Positions 35,548-45,297 of a stretch of 49,591 nt of DNA are shown here, one piece after another (position 1 is the stretch's first letter; each line of letters opens with the position of its first letter). The notes beneath the pieces are model-generated. The model worked only from the letters and a program-made list of their open reading frames with translations. It was not told the DNA's origin and did no database searches. This DNA comes from Actinophytocola sp. (GTDB taxonomy: Bacteria > Actinomycetota > Actinomycetes > Mycobacteriales > Pseudonocardiaceae): contig WHUD01000002.1 in assembly GCA_009377385.1 (NCBI GenBank), forward strand, positions 1 to 49,591, in the 5' to 3' direction. The position numbers and the translations under genes were made by a program.

Positions 35548-36681
35548 GTGCGAGCCGGGACCTCCCCGAGACGGGAACGGGACACCGAGCCCGCGGCCGA
35601 GACGGCGCGATCGGCTGCGGGTCGAGCCGGCATCGCCGCCTCCGCTGTGGACAGTGTTGTGGATAACCCGCCGAATGGGGACAACTCTGGGGATAAGTCC
35701 ACCGAAATGGAGCCAACGCTGCCGGTGGCGGCCGTCGCGCGCAGGCTCGGCGTCGCACCGGCGACGCTGCGGACATGGGACCGGCGCTACGGCCTCGGCC
35801 CGAGCCGCCACACCAACGGGAAGCACCGCCGCTACTCGCCGCGCGACATCACCCGGCTGGAAGTCATGCAGCGGGCGCTGCTGTCTGGCGCGTCGACGGC
35901 GGAAGCGGCCAGGTACGCCCTCGACAGCGGCGACAGCGCGGCGAGCACAGAGCCCGCCGCTTTCGACGACCCCGCGCTCGAACTCGCCGGTGCCGTTCCG
36001 ACCCAGCAGGCCGGCCGCCACGAGCCGTCCTACGCCGGATACCAGGCGCGGGAGGATGTCGGTCACACCCGGCTCGCGCGACGGCTGAGCGCGGCGACGA
36101 TCGCCGTCGACGTTCGCATGGTGCAGCAGGTTCTCGCCGAGGCGATCGGCAGCCACGGGCCGCTGCTCGCGTGGGAGCACGTGGTGCGGCCGGTGCTGTC
36201 CGCGCTCGGGTTCGGCTGGCACGGCGGCCGGTCGAGCACCGAAGCCCGCTACCTGCTGGCCGAACTGGCGCTCGGGGCGTTCACCAGGGCGGCTCCGCTC
36301 GTGGAACGGCCGCGCAACCATCATCCGGTGCTGCTGGCGTGCCCGCGCCCGGAAGGTGCCGGCCTCGCGGTGCACGTGCTCGCAGCCGCGCTCGCCCGCA
36401 AGCGCATCGACACCCTGGTCTACAGCGTCGCGCTGCCCCCGGACGTCCTGGTCGCGACGGTGCGGCGCACGATCCCTGCCGCCGTTGTGCTCTGGGCGCA
36501 GCGGGAGGGCGTGACCGATCCGGCGCTGTTCACCCGGCTGACAAGGGGCAAGCAGCGCAGCAGGCTGTTCGCGTGCGGTCCCGGGTGGGACGGCGCGGGC
36601 CTGCCTGCCACGGTGGAGCTGCTCGACGGGCTGCCTGCCGCGGTCGAGCGCGTCTCCTACGTGCTGCCGGGCGCTCCGTAG
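35548..36681 (+). CDS. MerR-type regulator with B12-binding-like C-terminal half
   Basis: A regulator of about 377 aa (from GTG 35548). The MerR helix-turn-helix begins near 35707 with LPVAAVARRLGVAPATLRTW and RRYSPRDITRLEVMQ. The C-terminal half looks like a CarH/LitR-type cobalamin module: a helical bundle (about 36070-36300; LAWEHVVRPVLSALGFGW) and a Rossmann-like part starting HHPVLLACPRPEGAGLAVHV. The DxHxxG motif that supplies the cobalt-ligating His is not seen, so it may not bind B12. The start is uncertain: ATG 35494 has no ribosome site, GTG 35548 a weak one, and ATG 35707 gives a minimal MerR protein. Base usage between 35548 and 35640 still looks coding. DnaA-box-like motifs lie at 35646-35696. 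Divergent from whiB3. Confidence 0.75.
   Translation: MRAGTSPRRERDTEPAAETARSAAGRAGIAASAVDSVVDNPPNGDNSGDKSTEMEPTLPVAAVARRLGVAPATLRTWDRRYGLGPSRHTNGKHRRYSPRDITRLEVMQRALLSGASTAEAARYALDSGDSAASTEPAAFDDPALELAGAVPTQQAGRHEPSYAGYQAREDVGHTRLARRLSAATIAVDVRMVQQVLAEAIGSHGPLLAWEHVVRPVLSALGFGWHGGRSSTEARYLLAELALGAFTRAAPLVERPRNHHPVLLACPRPEGAGLAVHVLAAALARKRIDTLVYSVALPPDVLVATVRRTIPAAVVLWAQREGVTDPALFTRLTRGKQRSRLFACGPGWDGAGLPATVELLDGLPAAVERVSYVLPGAP
35646..35696 (-). promoter_or_regulatory. Array of four DnaA-box-like 9-mers
   Basis: TGTGGACAG (35646), TGTGGATAA (35658), TGGGGACAA (35676) and TGGGGATAA (35688) all point the same way, with start-to-start spacing of 12, 18 and 12 bp. The second is a perfect complement of TTATCCACA; the others differ from the DnaA-box consensus by one base. 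They end 10 bp before a possible ATG (35707) of the MerR-like gene. The spacing is also a multiple of 3, so a coding explanation (VDS/VDN/GDN/GDK) is possible. Confidence 0.45.
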
Positions 36682-36721
36682 CGCGCGGACCATCCGGCCC
36701 CTCCCGACCCATACTGGCCGG

Positions 36722-37615
36722 GTGAGTGACATCGAGGCCCGGCTGCGGGCCGCCGCGTTCGGCACCGACCTCGCCGTCCCCGACGCCGTGCTGGCAGATG
36801 CGGCGGCAGCGGGACCGCTGCCGCGCTGGCTGGCGGCCGTCGTGCTCGGCGGGCGGGGCGACTACGCGCGGGCGGCGGCGCTGCTCGAACCGTTGCTCGG
36901 CTGCCGGGACCGCGTGTTCGCCTCACTCGCGGCGAGCACGCTCGCCTCACACCGCAGGCAGCTTGGTGGGCACGCCAACGCGCGGGTGCTCGACGCCGCC
37001 GCGCTGCGGGCCGTCGCCGGGGCGGATCGCGGCACCGGGACAGCCGACGTCGCCCCCGACCCCGACGGCATCGACGTCGCGGGCGCCCGTGCCGACGCCC
37101 TGCTCGGGCTCGCCGCCGACGCGCTGGCGCTCGGCCGCCAGCGGGAGGCGCGCACGCTGCTGGCCAGGGTCGCCGACGCTGAGCCAGCAGTGGAGTCCTG
37201 CTGGCGCACAAGGGTCCGGCACGCCTGGGTGTCGGCGGAGGTGGAACTCGCCGCAGGGGACGCCGCTGCCGCGCGTCCGTACGCGGAGCGGGCCGCCGCC
37301 GTCGCAAGGGAGCACGGCGGCAGCAGGCACGTGCTCAAGTCCGATCTAGTGCTCGCGGCGGCGCTGGGGGTAGCAGGTGCCACACCGGACGCCCTCGCGA
37401 GGCAGGTGCGCGATCACACGCGGAAACTCGGTTTGTATCCGCTAACATGGCCCGCAGCGTTGCTCCTTGCGGACGCGACAGGCACCGACGACGCTGCCGC
37501 TGCGAGCGAGCTGCGGCAGGAGGCCAGCAGCATCGTGCACGCACTGTTACGGCGGGCTGACCCGCTGGGTAGGAACCTGGCGAGCGCCTCGCCGTGGGTA
37601 CCTAATGTCGACTGA
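36722..37615 (+). CDS. TPR-like helical protein of unknown function (Rv3415c position)
   Basis: A 297-aa Ala- and Arg-rich protein, almost entirely helical. Repeated helix pairs such as GGRGDYARAAALLEPLLG and AGDAAAARPYAERAAAVARE suggest tetratricopeptide-type repeats. No signal peptide, membrane segment or catalytic motif is seen. GTG 36722 starts 40 bp after the MerR-like gene. M. tuberculosis has an uncharacterised gene, Rv3415c, between whiB3 and sigD, which this probably matches. Function unknown; a regulatory adaptor is a guess from its neighbours. Confidence 0.8.
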   Translation: MSDIEARLRAAAFGTDLAVPDAVLADAAAAGPLPRWLAAVVLGGRGDYARAAALLEPLLGCRDRVFASLAASTLASHRRQLGGHANARVLDAAALRAVAGADRGTGTADVAPDPDGIDVAGARADALLGLAADALALGRQREARTLLARVADAEPAVESCWRTRVRHAWVSAEVELAAGDAAAARPYAERAAAVAREHGGSRHVLKSDLVLAAALGVAGATPDALARQVRDHTRKLGLYPLTWPAALLLADATGTDDAAAASELRQEASSIVHALLRRADPLGRNLASASPWVPNVD

Positions 37616-37763
37616 AAGCCCAGGTGAACACGTCTAACTGGCCCCCGGTGCAGACATATGGGCGAAGATCTTTAAAAAAAGGCCACCGGATCGTGTCAAG
37701 GTTAGGCCCGTAGCGTCCGATAGGGGTTATGGAACGTCACCCGGCTGCAGGAAGGAAACCCCC

Positions 37764-38360
37764 GTGACGACGGTCTTGATCTGCGACGACCGACGCAGTG
37801 TGCGCGAAGGGCTCACCCGAGTGATGTCCGCTGTGCCCGGTGTCAGTCGCATTGACTGCGTAGCACACGGTGACGAGTTGCTCTCCCGGTTCTCGCGGCA
37901 GCCGGTCGACGTCGTGCTGGTCGGTACCCAGCGCGCCGTGCCAACCGGGGTCGAAGCGACCCGGCGACTCGTCTCAGCGAACCCCCAGGCGAACGTGATC
38001 GTGTTCGGTGCCCCTGACGATGCCGGGAGCATCGCCGCGGCGATCGCCGGTGGCGCGAGGGGCTACCTCCGGTGGGACGCATCCCGTCCCGAGCTGGTCG
38101 CCGCGCTCGCGCACACCCTCGCGAGCACATCGGTGCCGTCGCAGCGGCAGCCATCCGATCCCGGCGTGCAGCTCACCGAGCGCGAGCTGCAGGTGCTTCG
38201 TGGCATGAGCCAGGGCAAGAGCAACGGTCAGATTGGGCGTGAGCTATATCTCTCCGAGGACACGGTGAAGACGCACGCGCGTCGGTTGTTCCGCAAGCTC
38301 GGCGTGCGCGATCGCGCGCAGGCCGTGGCGCACGGCTTCCGTCGCGGGCTGGTGTCATAA
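37764..38360 (+). CDS. bldM: BldM-like NarL/FixJ response regulator, phospho-acceptor Asp replaced
   Basis: A 198-aa response regulator. The receiver half (1-125) starts TTVLICDDRRSVREGL, so the acidic pocket C-D-D is present, but the phospho-acceptor site after strand 3 reads DVVLVGTQ, with G54 in place of Asp. The LuxR-type helix-turn-helix (about 135-198) reads LTERELQVLRGMSQGKSN and LSEDTVKTHARRLFRKLG, very close to Streptomyces BldM as I recall it. BldM also sits beside a sigma factor gene and guaB there. GTG 37764 is preceded by AGGAAGGAAA. The loss of Asp54 means control by phosphorylation is impossible; dimerisation or partner binding may control it. The 148-bp upstream region has an A7 run at about 37673. 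Confidence 0.87.
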   Translation: MTTVLICDDRRSVREGLTRVMSAVPGVSRIDCVAHGDELLSRFSRQPVDVVLVGTQRAVPTGVEATRRLVSANPQANVIVFGAPDDAGSIAAAIAGGARGYLRWDASRPELVAALAHTLASTSVPSQRQPSDPGVQLTERELQVLRGMSQGKSNGQIGRELYLSEDTVKTHARRLFRKLGVRDRAQAVAHGFRRGLVS

Positions 38361-38383
38361 CCTGCCTCTGACCACCTGGTCAT

Positions 38384-38417
38384 CGAAGGGTCCCGCCACA
38401 CGTGGCGGGACCCTTCG
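38384..38417 (+). terminator. Terminator after bldM
   Basis: A perfect 15-bp stem (38384-38398 with 38403-38417) with a 4-nt loop CACG, followed by CTTTGGTT. Its outer stem starts CGAAGGG, again shared with the hairpins at 30650 and 34892. Confidence 0.88.
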
Positions 38418-38545
38418 CTTTGGTTGGGGTAACGTTCCCTCGTGGGTGCCGCCAGGTACGGTGGTCACCGGCGCGAGTGATCGCCGAACGGCCTCGCGCT
38501 GTACTCTTTGTCCGCCTAGGAGTAACACCAGAACCCTTGTCTGCG

Positions 38546-39118
38546 ATGGCCAATATGGGGGACGGACTGGATGAGTCAGTCGCCGCCGCTGTAGAGGGCG
38601 AACCTCACGCGGTCGAGCGGCTGCTCGCTGCTATCCGTCCTCTGGTAGTGCGGTACTGCCGCGCTCGTGTCGGTAGACAGGAGCGATCGTTCGCCTCGGC
38701 GGACGACGTCGCGCAGGAGGTGTGTCTCGCGGTGCTTACGGCGTTGCCTTCGTACCGGGATCAAGGGCGCCCCTTTCTCGCGTTCGTCTACGGGATCGCT
38801 CAGCACAAGGTTGCTGACGCGCACCGGTCAGCCGCGCGGAACAGGTCCGAGCCGGTTTCGGAAGTCCCTGACGAGGTCGAGAACGACATCGGCCCGGAAC
38901 AGCACGCCCTGCAAGGCGAGCTGAACGAGCGGATGTCGCGGCTACTGCAGGTCTTGCCTGAGAAGCAGCGCGAGATCGTGGTGTTGCGCGTCGTGGTCGG
39001 GCTCTCCGCCGAGGAAACGGCCGAGGCGGTCGGTTCGACACCCGGTGCCGTCCGGGTGGCCCAGCATCGTTCGCTGGCGCGGCTGCGGAAGGCGCTGGCC
39101 GCTGAGGAGGTGGTCTGA
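38546..39118 (+). CDS. sigD: RNA polymerase ECF-type sigma factor SigD (ShbA-like)
   Basis: A 190-aa group 4 sigma factor. Region 2 (about 20-90) includes ADDVAQEVCLAVLTALPSY and FLAFVYGIAQHKVADAHR; region 4 (about 125-185) includes LLQVLPEKQREIVVLRVV and GLSAEETAEAVGSTPGAV. ATG 38546 begins where family similarity starts; the ribosome site is poor. TTG 38537, nearer to AGGAGT at 38518-38523, and ATG 38555 are alternatives. It is followed without a gap by its anti-sigma gene. In M. tuberculosis SigD, and in Streptomyces the related ShbA, occupy this position before guaB; the Streptomyces factor drives the primary sigma gene hrdB. Confidence 0.92.
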   Translation: MANMGDGLDESVAAAVEGEPHAVERLLAAIRPLVVRYCRARVGRQERSFASADDVAQEVCLAVLTALPSYRDQGRPFLAFVYGIAQHKVADAHRSAARNRSEPVSEVPDEVENDIGPEQHALQGELNERMSRLLQVLPEKQREIVVLRVVVGLSAEETAEAVGSTPGAVRVAQHRSLARLRKALAAEEVV

Positions 39119-40015
39119 GTGTCGACGAGCTTCGGTCGCGATAACGATCGCGACCACGTTGATGTTGATCTGTCCCAGGTGTGGGCGGACGACGCGCTGC
39201 TCGACGCGCTCGGCGGTGCTGATCCGAAGTTGGCTGACGAGCTCGGCGAGGCCGAGCTCAACGCCCTGCTGCTGTCGTGGAGCAGGGAAGTCGACGGCGA
39301 GCCGATGCCGGAACTCGTCAGTGTGGACAGCGCCGTCACGACCATCACATCCGCCGCAGCCGACAAGAAGAGCGTGCGCCGCGAGCAAAAGCGCAGGCTG
39401 CTCATCCCCGTTGCCGCTGCGGCGTCTGTCCTCGTCATCGCGTTTGGCGGCGCCAGCGTCGCCGCCAAGGAGGCCATGCCGGGCGACACCCTGTGGGGTC
39501 TGACCCAGGTGCTCTACACGGACAAGGCGAACTCCGTCCAGGCGTCCTTCCAGGTGAAGGCCGAGTTCAACCGGGCGAGGTCGGCCATCGTCGATGGTGA
39601 GATCGATGCTGCCCGCGAAGCGCTCGACAAAGCGGGGGCCACCCTTGAGTCGGTCCGCGCTGAGGAGAACCACGACGAGCTGAGCAGGGAACACCAGGAG
39701 CTGATGACGCAGCTCAGGGAAAGCGACGGCACACCTGCCGATGACGACGAGACCACGACGACGACCGAGGACCCGTCCTCGCCGTCGACGTCAGAGCCGC
39801 CGTCGTCGACGTCAGAGCCGCCGCTGATCGAGCCCGCACCGGAGGACAGCGAGTCGACCTCCCCGAGCAGTTCCCCCAGCGAGGAACCGGACCCTAGCGA
39901 ATCGTCGTCGAGCACGACGACGAGCAGCTCGACGGACAATGCGTCGGCGTCCGATGGCAGCAGCACGTCGGAATCCAGCGCCGAGATGCAGTCGGACTCG
40001 GCAACCGTCGGCTAG
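39119..40015 (+). CDS. rsdA: Anti-sigma-D factor RsdA
   Basis: A 298-aa single-pass membrane anti-sigma factor. The N-terminal cytoplasmic part (1-90) holds the sigma-binding segment (LSQVWADDALLDALGG). One membrane helix spans about 93-116 (LLIPVAAAASVLVIAFGGAS). The extracytoplasmic part begins with a helical region (about 117-200) and ends in about 95 residues of Ser, Thr, Pro, Asp and Glu. The GTG start directly follows the sigD stop, so the two are translated together. In M. tuberculosis RsdA is degraded by the Clp system after regulated cleavage, releasing SigD. The Ser/Thr-rich tail may be a wall-spanning or O-mannosylated segment (inference). Confidence 0.9.
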   Translation: MSTSFGRDNDRDHVDVDLSQVWADDALLDALGGADPKLADELGEAELNALLLSWSREVDGEPMPELVSVDSAVTTITSAAADKKSVRREQKRRLLIPVAAAASVLVIAFGGASVAAKEAMPGDTLWGLTQVLYTDKANSVQASFQVKAEFNRARSAIVDGEIDAAREALDKAGATLESVRAEENHDELSREHQELMTQLRESDGTPADDDETTTTTEDPSSPSTSEPPSSTSEPPLIEPAPEDSESTSPSSSPSEEPDPSESSSSTTTSSSTDNASASDGSSTSESSAEMQSDSATVG

Positions 40016-40033
40016 CGACCCAGCCGCCGGGGC

Positions 40034-40429
40034 TCAGTGCGCGGTCTCGTTCGCCCTGATGCCGTCGGCGAAACCCCGGCAGTACTCCCAGCTCACGTAG
40101 TCCATCGGGTTGGGCGCGAACGCGGGCTCGTGCGGGCGCATCTTGCCGTCGCCGAGCAGCTGTTCCAGGCTCGCCCGCAGCAGGTGCCAGTCGTGATAGT
40201 GGGGTTCCTCACAGTCCGAGCAGTCGACGACGATGCCGCGCACGCCGCGCGGTTCCAGCAGCTTCTGATAGAACGCCAGGTCAGCGAGGTCGGCGAGCAG
40301 TTCGGCGCGCTCCGATTCGCTAATCGGCTCGCCGGGTTCATCGTGCAGCTCGTCCAGGTCTTTCGCGGGATCGTGGGGATCGTCCGCGAACGGATCTGGC
40401 GGCAACTCCTGGTTGGTCACGAGTCGCAC
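40034..40429 (-). CDS. DUF5319-type conserved protein (Rv3412 position)
   Basis: An acidic protein of about 131 aa. The N-terminal third is Asp/Pro/Glu-rich (DPFADDPHDPAKDLDELHDE). The conserved core has VDCSDCEEPHYHDWHLL, a C-x2-C with nearby His residues that could hold a metal, and ends PMDYVSWEYCRGFADGI. I start at GTG 40429, 7 bp after GAGG; GTG 40420 and GTG 40450 are possible. It is convergent with rsdA, 18 bp apart, as Rv3412 is in M. tuberculosis. Cytoplasmic; function unknown. Confidence 0.82.
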   Translation of the reverse strand: MRLVTNQELPPDPFADDPHDPAKDLDELHDEPGEPISESERAELLADLADLAFYQKLLEPRGVRGIVVDCSDCEEPHYHDWHLLRASLEQLLGDGKMRPHEPAFAPNPMDYVSWEYCRGFADGIRANETAH

Positions 40430-40563
40430 GGTACCGCCTCGTGCCGACACCGTGTCCAGATACCATCGGTTCAGGAGGCATAGGTCGCATTCCGGGTCGG
40501 CGATGCCGACAGCGGGAATGCTGCCGAGTCGCTCATCGTTTGTTCACCACAGGCAGCGCGTAG

Positions 40564-42129
<1,566 letters not shown>

Positions 42130-42191
42130 GCGATTAGGCTGCGCTGGTCGCCTGACACGGTTGCGCTAGCCGCCTAACGAAGGGACTTCAC

Positions 42192-43328
42192 GTGCGGGAC
42201 ATGGTTGAGATCGGCATGGGGCGCACCGCGCGCCGTGCCTATGACCTCGACGACATCGAGATCGTGACGTCGCGGCGCACCCGGTCGTCCAAGATCGTGT
42301 CGACCGCATGGCAGATCGACGCCTACCGCTTCGACCTGCCGCTGGTGACGCATCCGACCGACGCGATCGTGTCGCCGTCGACCGCGATCGCCGTCGGCGA
42401 GCTCGGCGGGCTCGGCGTGCTGAACGCCGAGGGCCTGTGGGCTCGGCACAGTAACGTCGACGATGCGCTCGACTCGGTGATCGCGGCGGCCGACGACGTC
42501 GACGACGCCGACGCGATCGTCCGCAGGTTGCAGACGCTGCACGCGGCGCCGCTGCGGATGGACCTGATCGCGGAGGCGATCAAGAAGGTGCGCGATGCCG
42601 GTGTGACGGTCGCGGTTCGGGTGAGCCCGCAGCACGCCGCCGAGCTGACCCCCGACCTGCTCGCGGCCGGTGTCGAGGTGCTTGTCGTGCAGGGCACCAT
42701 CGTGTCGGCGGAGCACGTGTCCAAGGACAGCGAGCAGCCGCTCAACCTCAAGGAGTTCATCTCCGAGCTCGACGTGCCGGTCATCGCCGGTGGCGTGAGC
42801 GACTACCGCACGGCGATGCACCTGATGCGCACCGGCGCGGCGGGCGTGATTGTGGGGCATGGCTACTCGCCAGGCGTCACCACCACCGACAGGGTGCTTG
42901 GCATCGGCGTCCCGATGGCCACCGCGATCATCGACGCCGCGGCCGCGCGGCGCGACTACCTCGACGAGACCGGCGGACGGTACGTGCACGTGCTCGCCGA
43001 CGGCGGGGTGTCCTGCAGCGGCGATCTCGCCAAGGCCGTCGCCTGCGGCGCGGACGCCGTGATGCTCGGCGCGCCGCTCGCCGCGGCCGCCGAGGCACCT
43101 GGGCAGGGGTTGTACTGGACGTCGGCCGCCGCGCATCCCTCGCTGCCGCGTTCGCGGGTCGCCGCGGGGCCGGACCTCGAGGTCGATCTCAAGACGTTGC
43201 TGTACGGCCCGTCGTCCGACGCCGACGGCACGGTGAACCTCTTCGGCGCGCTGCGCCGCGCCATGGCGAAGACGGGCTACTCCGACCTCAAGGAGTTCCA
43301 GAAGGTCGGGCTGAACGTCCGGCGGTGA
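42192..43328 (+). CDS. guaB3: GuaB3-family IMP dehydrogenase-related protein
   Basis: A 378-aa TIM-barrel paralogue of guaB without CBS domains. It starts MVEIGMGRTARRAYDLDDI, the GuaB3 hallmark. At the place of the catalytic Cys loop of GuaB (GSICTTR) the sequence is GYSPGVTTTDRVLGIGV, so the catalytic Cys is not there. VLADGGVSCSGDLAKAVACGADAVMLGAPLA-type phosphate-binding residues remain. Ends AKTGYSDLKEFQKVGL. GTG 42192 is used; an ATG four codons later (42201) is possible. Members of this family have been reported to act as GMP reductases, so a salvage role is likely but not proven here. Confidence 0.93.
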   Translation: MRDMVEIGMGRTARRAYDLDDIEIVTSRRTRSSKIVSTAWQIDAYRFDLPLVTHPTDAIVSPSTAIAVGELGGLGVLNAEGLWARHSNVDDALDSVIAAADDVDDADAIVRRLQTLHAAPLRMDLIAEAIKKVRDAGVTVAVRVSPQHAAELTPDLLAAGVEVLVVQGTIVSAEHVSKDSEQPLNLKEFISELDVPVIAGGVSDYRTAMHLMRTGAAGVIVGHGYSPGVTTTDRVLGIGVPMATAIIDAAAARRDYLDETGGRYVHVLADGGVSCSGDLAKAVACGADAVMLGAPLAAAAEAPGQGLYWTSAAAHPSLPRSRVAAGPDLEVDLKTLLYGPSSDADGTVNLFGALRRAMAKTGYSDLKEFQKVGLNVRR

Positions 43329-43383
43329 CCTGCCAGTAACTTACCTCTGGTCAGGGCTGCGCCGGGGGGCTATTCTGTCGCGT

Positions 43384-45099
43384 GTGACTGCGCGTAACAC
43401 GAACGAGCCCGACTACGACGTCATCGTCGTCGGTTCTGGATTCGGCGGCAGCGTTGCCGCGCTCCGGCTGACCGAGAAGGGCTACCGGGTAGCCGTCATC
43501 GAGGCGGGGCGCAGGTTCACCGACGACGAGTTCGCGACGACGTCATGGGATCTCCGCAAGTTCCTGTGGGCGCCCGAGCTTGGCTGCTACGGCATCCAGC
43601 GGATCCACATGCTGCGAGACTGCATGATCCTGGCAGGCTCCGGCGTCGGGGGTGGCTCGCTGGTGTACGCGAACACGCTGTACCGGCCGCTCAAGCCCTT
43701 CTACCAGGACAAGCAGTGGTCCCACATCACGGACTGGGAGGACGAGCTCGGGCCGCACTACGACCAGGCGAGCCGGATGCTCGGCGTTGTCACCTGCCCG
43801 CTGGACACCCCGCACGACGCCGTCATGCGCAAGGTCGCCGCCGACATGGGCATCGCGGCCTCCTACCATCCGACGCCGGTCGGTGTGTACTTCGGCGAGA
43901 AGGGCAAGACCGCGCCCGATCCGTACTTCGGTGGTGCCGGTCCGGAGCGCACCGGCTGCGTCGAGTGCGGCAGCTGCATGACCGGCTGCCGCCACAACGC
44001 CAAGAACACGCTGGTCAAGAACTACCTGTACCTCGCGGAGAAGAACGGCGCGAAGGTCATCCCGATGACGACGGTGACCGCGCTGCGCCCGCGCGGCGAC
44101 GGCTCGTACGAGGTCGACGTCCGCAAGACAGGCAAGCACTCCCGGCGCTTCCGGCACACGCTCACGGCGGGCAAGGTCGTGCTCGCGGCGGGGACTTGGG
44201 GCACGCAGAAGCTGCTGCACCAGATGCGCGACACCGGCACGCTGCCGAAGCTTTCCGACAAGCTCGGCGTGCTGACAAGGACGAACTCCGAGGCGATCAT
44301 CGGGTCGTCGCGGATCACCGTCGACCCTGACCGCGACTTCAGCACCGGCGTCGCGATCACGTCGTCCATCCATCCCGACGAGATCACCCACATCGAGCCG
44401 GTCCGCTACGGCAAGGGCAGCAACGCCATGGGGCTCCTGCAGACGCTGGCCACCGACGCTACGCAAAAGACGTCGCGGCTGCGGCAGTTCTTCAGCTTCC
44501 TCGCTCGCAACCCGGTCACCACCGCAAAGCTGCTGCGCACCTACCGCTGGAGCGAGCGGACGATGATCCTGCTCGTGATGCAGAGCCTGGACAACTCGAT
44601 CACCACGTACACCAAGAAGGGCGTGTTCGGGCGGCGTAGGTACACCTCGAAGCAGGGCCACGGCGTGCCGAACCCGACGTTCATCAAATCCGGCTACGAC
44701 GCCAACCAGCTCGCCGCGAAATACATCGACGGCATCGCGGGCAGCACATGGAGCGAGTTGTTCAATATCCCGCTGACCGCGCACTTCATCGGCGGCTGCG
44801 CGATCGCGGATCGCCAAGAAGAGGGTGTGATCGACCCGTATCACCGGGTGTTCAACTACCCGGACGTTTCCGTTGTGGACGGCGCCGCGATCACCGCGAA
44901 CCTCGGCGTGAACCCGTCGCTGACCATCACCGCGCAGGCGGAGCGGGCGATGTCGTTCTGGCCGAACAGGGGCGAGGCCGATCCACGTCCGGCGCAGCGG
45001 GACGGCTACCGGCGCATCAGCCCGGTCGCGCCGGGTGCGCCGGCGGTGCCCGCCGACGCCCCTGGCGCGCTCCGGCTTCCCATTGCTGAGGTGCGCTGA
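43384..45099 (+). CDS. choD: GMC-type FAD oxidoreductase, ChoD-like, with four-Cys cluster motif
   Basis: A 571-aa flavoprotein. The FAD-binding Rossmann motif is VVGSGFGGSVAALRL, followed by a VIEAGRR acidic strand end and AGSGVGGGSLVYANTL. A distinctive C192-x2-C195-x2-C198-x3-C202 segment (CVECGSCMTGC) matches ferredoxin-type 4Fe-4S spacing. The C-terminus has HFIGGCAIAD and NPSLTITAQAERAM, which close the FAD site. No signal peptide. It is the positional equivalent of Rv3409c (choD), annotated as cholesterol oxidase although its true substrate is debated. GTG 43384 start. Follows guaB3 by 55 bp. Confidence 0.88.
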   Translation: MTARNTNEPDYDVIVVGSGFGGSVAALRLTEKGYRVAVIEAGRRFTDDEFATTSWDLRKFLWAPELGCYGIQRIHMLRDCMILAGSGVGGGSLVYANTLYRPLKPFYQDKQWSHITDWEDELGPHYDQASRMLGVVTCPLDTPHDAVMRKVAADMGIAASYHPTPVGVYFGEKGKTAPDPYFGGAGPERTGCVECGSCMTGCRHNAKNTLVKNYLYLAEKNGAKVIPMTTVTALRPRGDGSYEVDVRKTGKHSRRFRHTLTAGKVVLAAGTWGTQKLLHQMRDTGTLPKLSDKLGVLTRTNSEAIIGSSRITVDPDRDFSTGVAITSSIHPDEITHIEPVRYGKGSNAMGLLQTLATDATQKTSRLRQFFSFLARNPVTTAKLLRTYRWSERTMILLVMQSLDNSITTYTKKGVFGRRRYTSKQGHGVPNPTFIKSGYDANQLAAKYIDGIAGSTWSELFNIPLTAHFIGGCAIADRQEEGVIDPYHRVFNYPDVSVVDGAAITANLGVNPSLTITAQAERAMSFWPNRGEADPRPAQRDGYRRISPVAPGAPAVPADAPGALRLPIAEVR

Positions 45100-45297
45100 G
45101 GACGCCGTCGTCGGTAACTCCTGGTGCTTCGCAGCGACTATCTCGGTAGGCGAATGCAGTCATGCCGATGGGGGACGCGAACCTCATCGTGCTTGCGCGG
45201 ACGGTCATGCGGAAATGGCGTGCTGGCACCCCAGTGCCGCCATCGGTTCGCCCCAGGGCGGCGGCCGGTCCGCTAGGAGCATGACGCGCTCGCCGCG

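Noticed and set aside
38429..38436. GTAACGTT as a possible SigD-dependent promoter of sigD
   Set aside because: It resembles the SigD -35 element as I recall it, but no matching -10 element lies at the right distance.
45162..45284. 40-codon frame before the orphan gene
   Set aside because: Too short, no ribosome site, no similarity recognised; cannot be told from chance.
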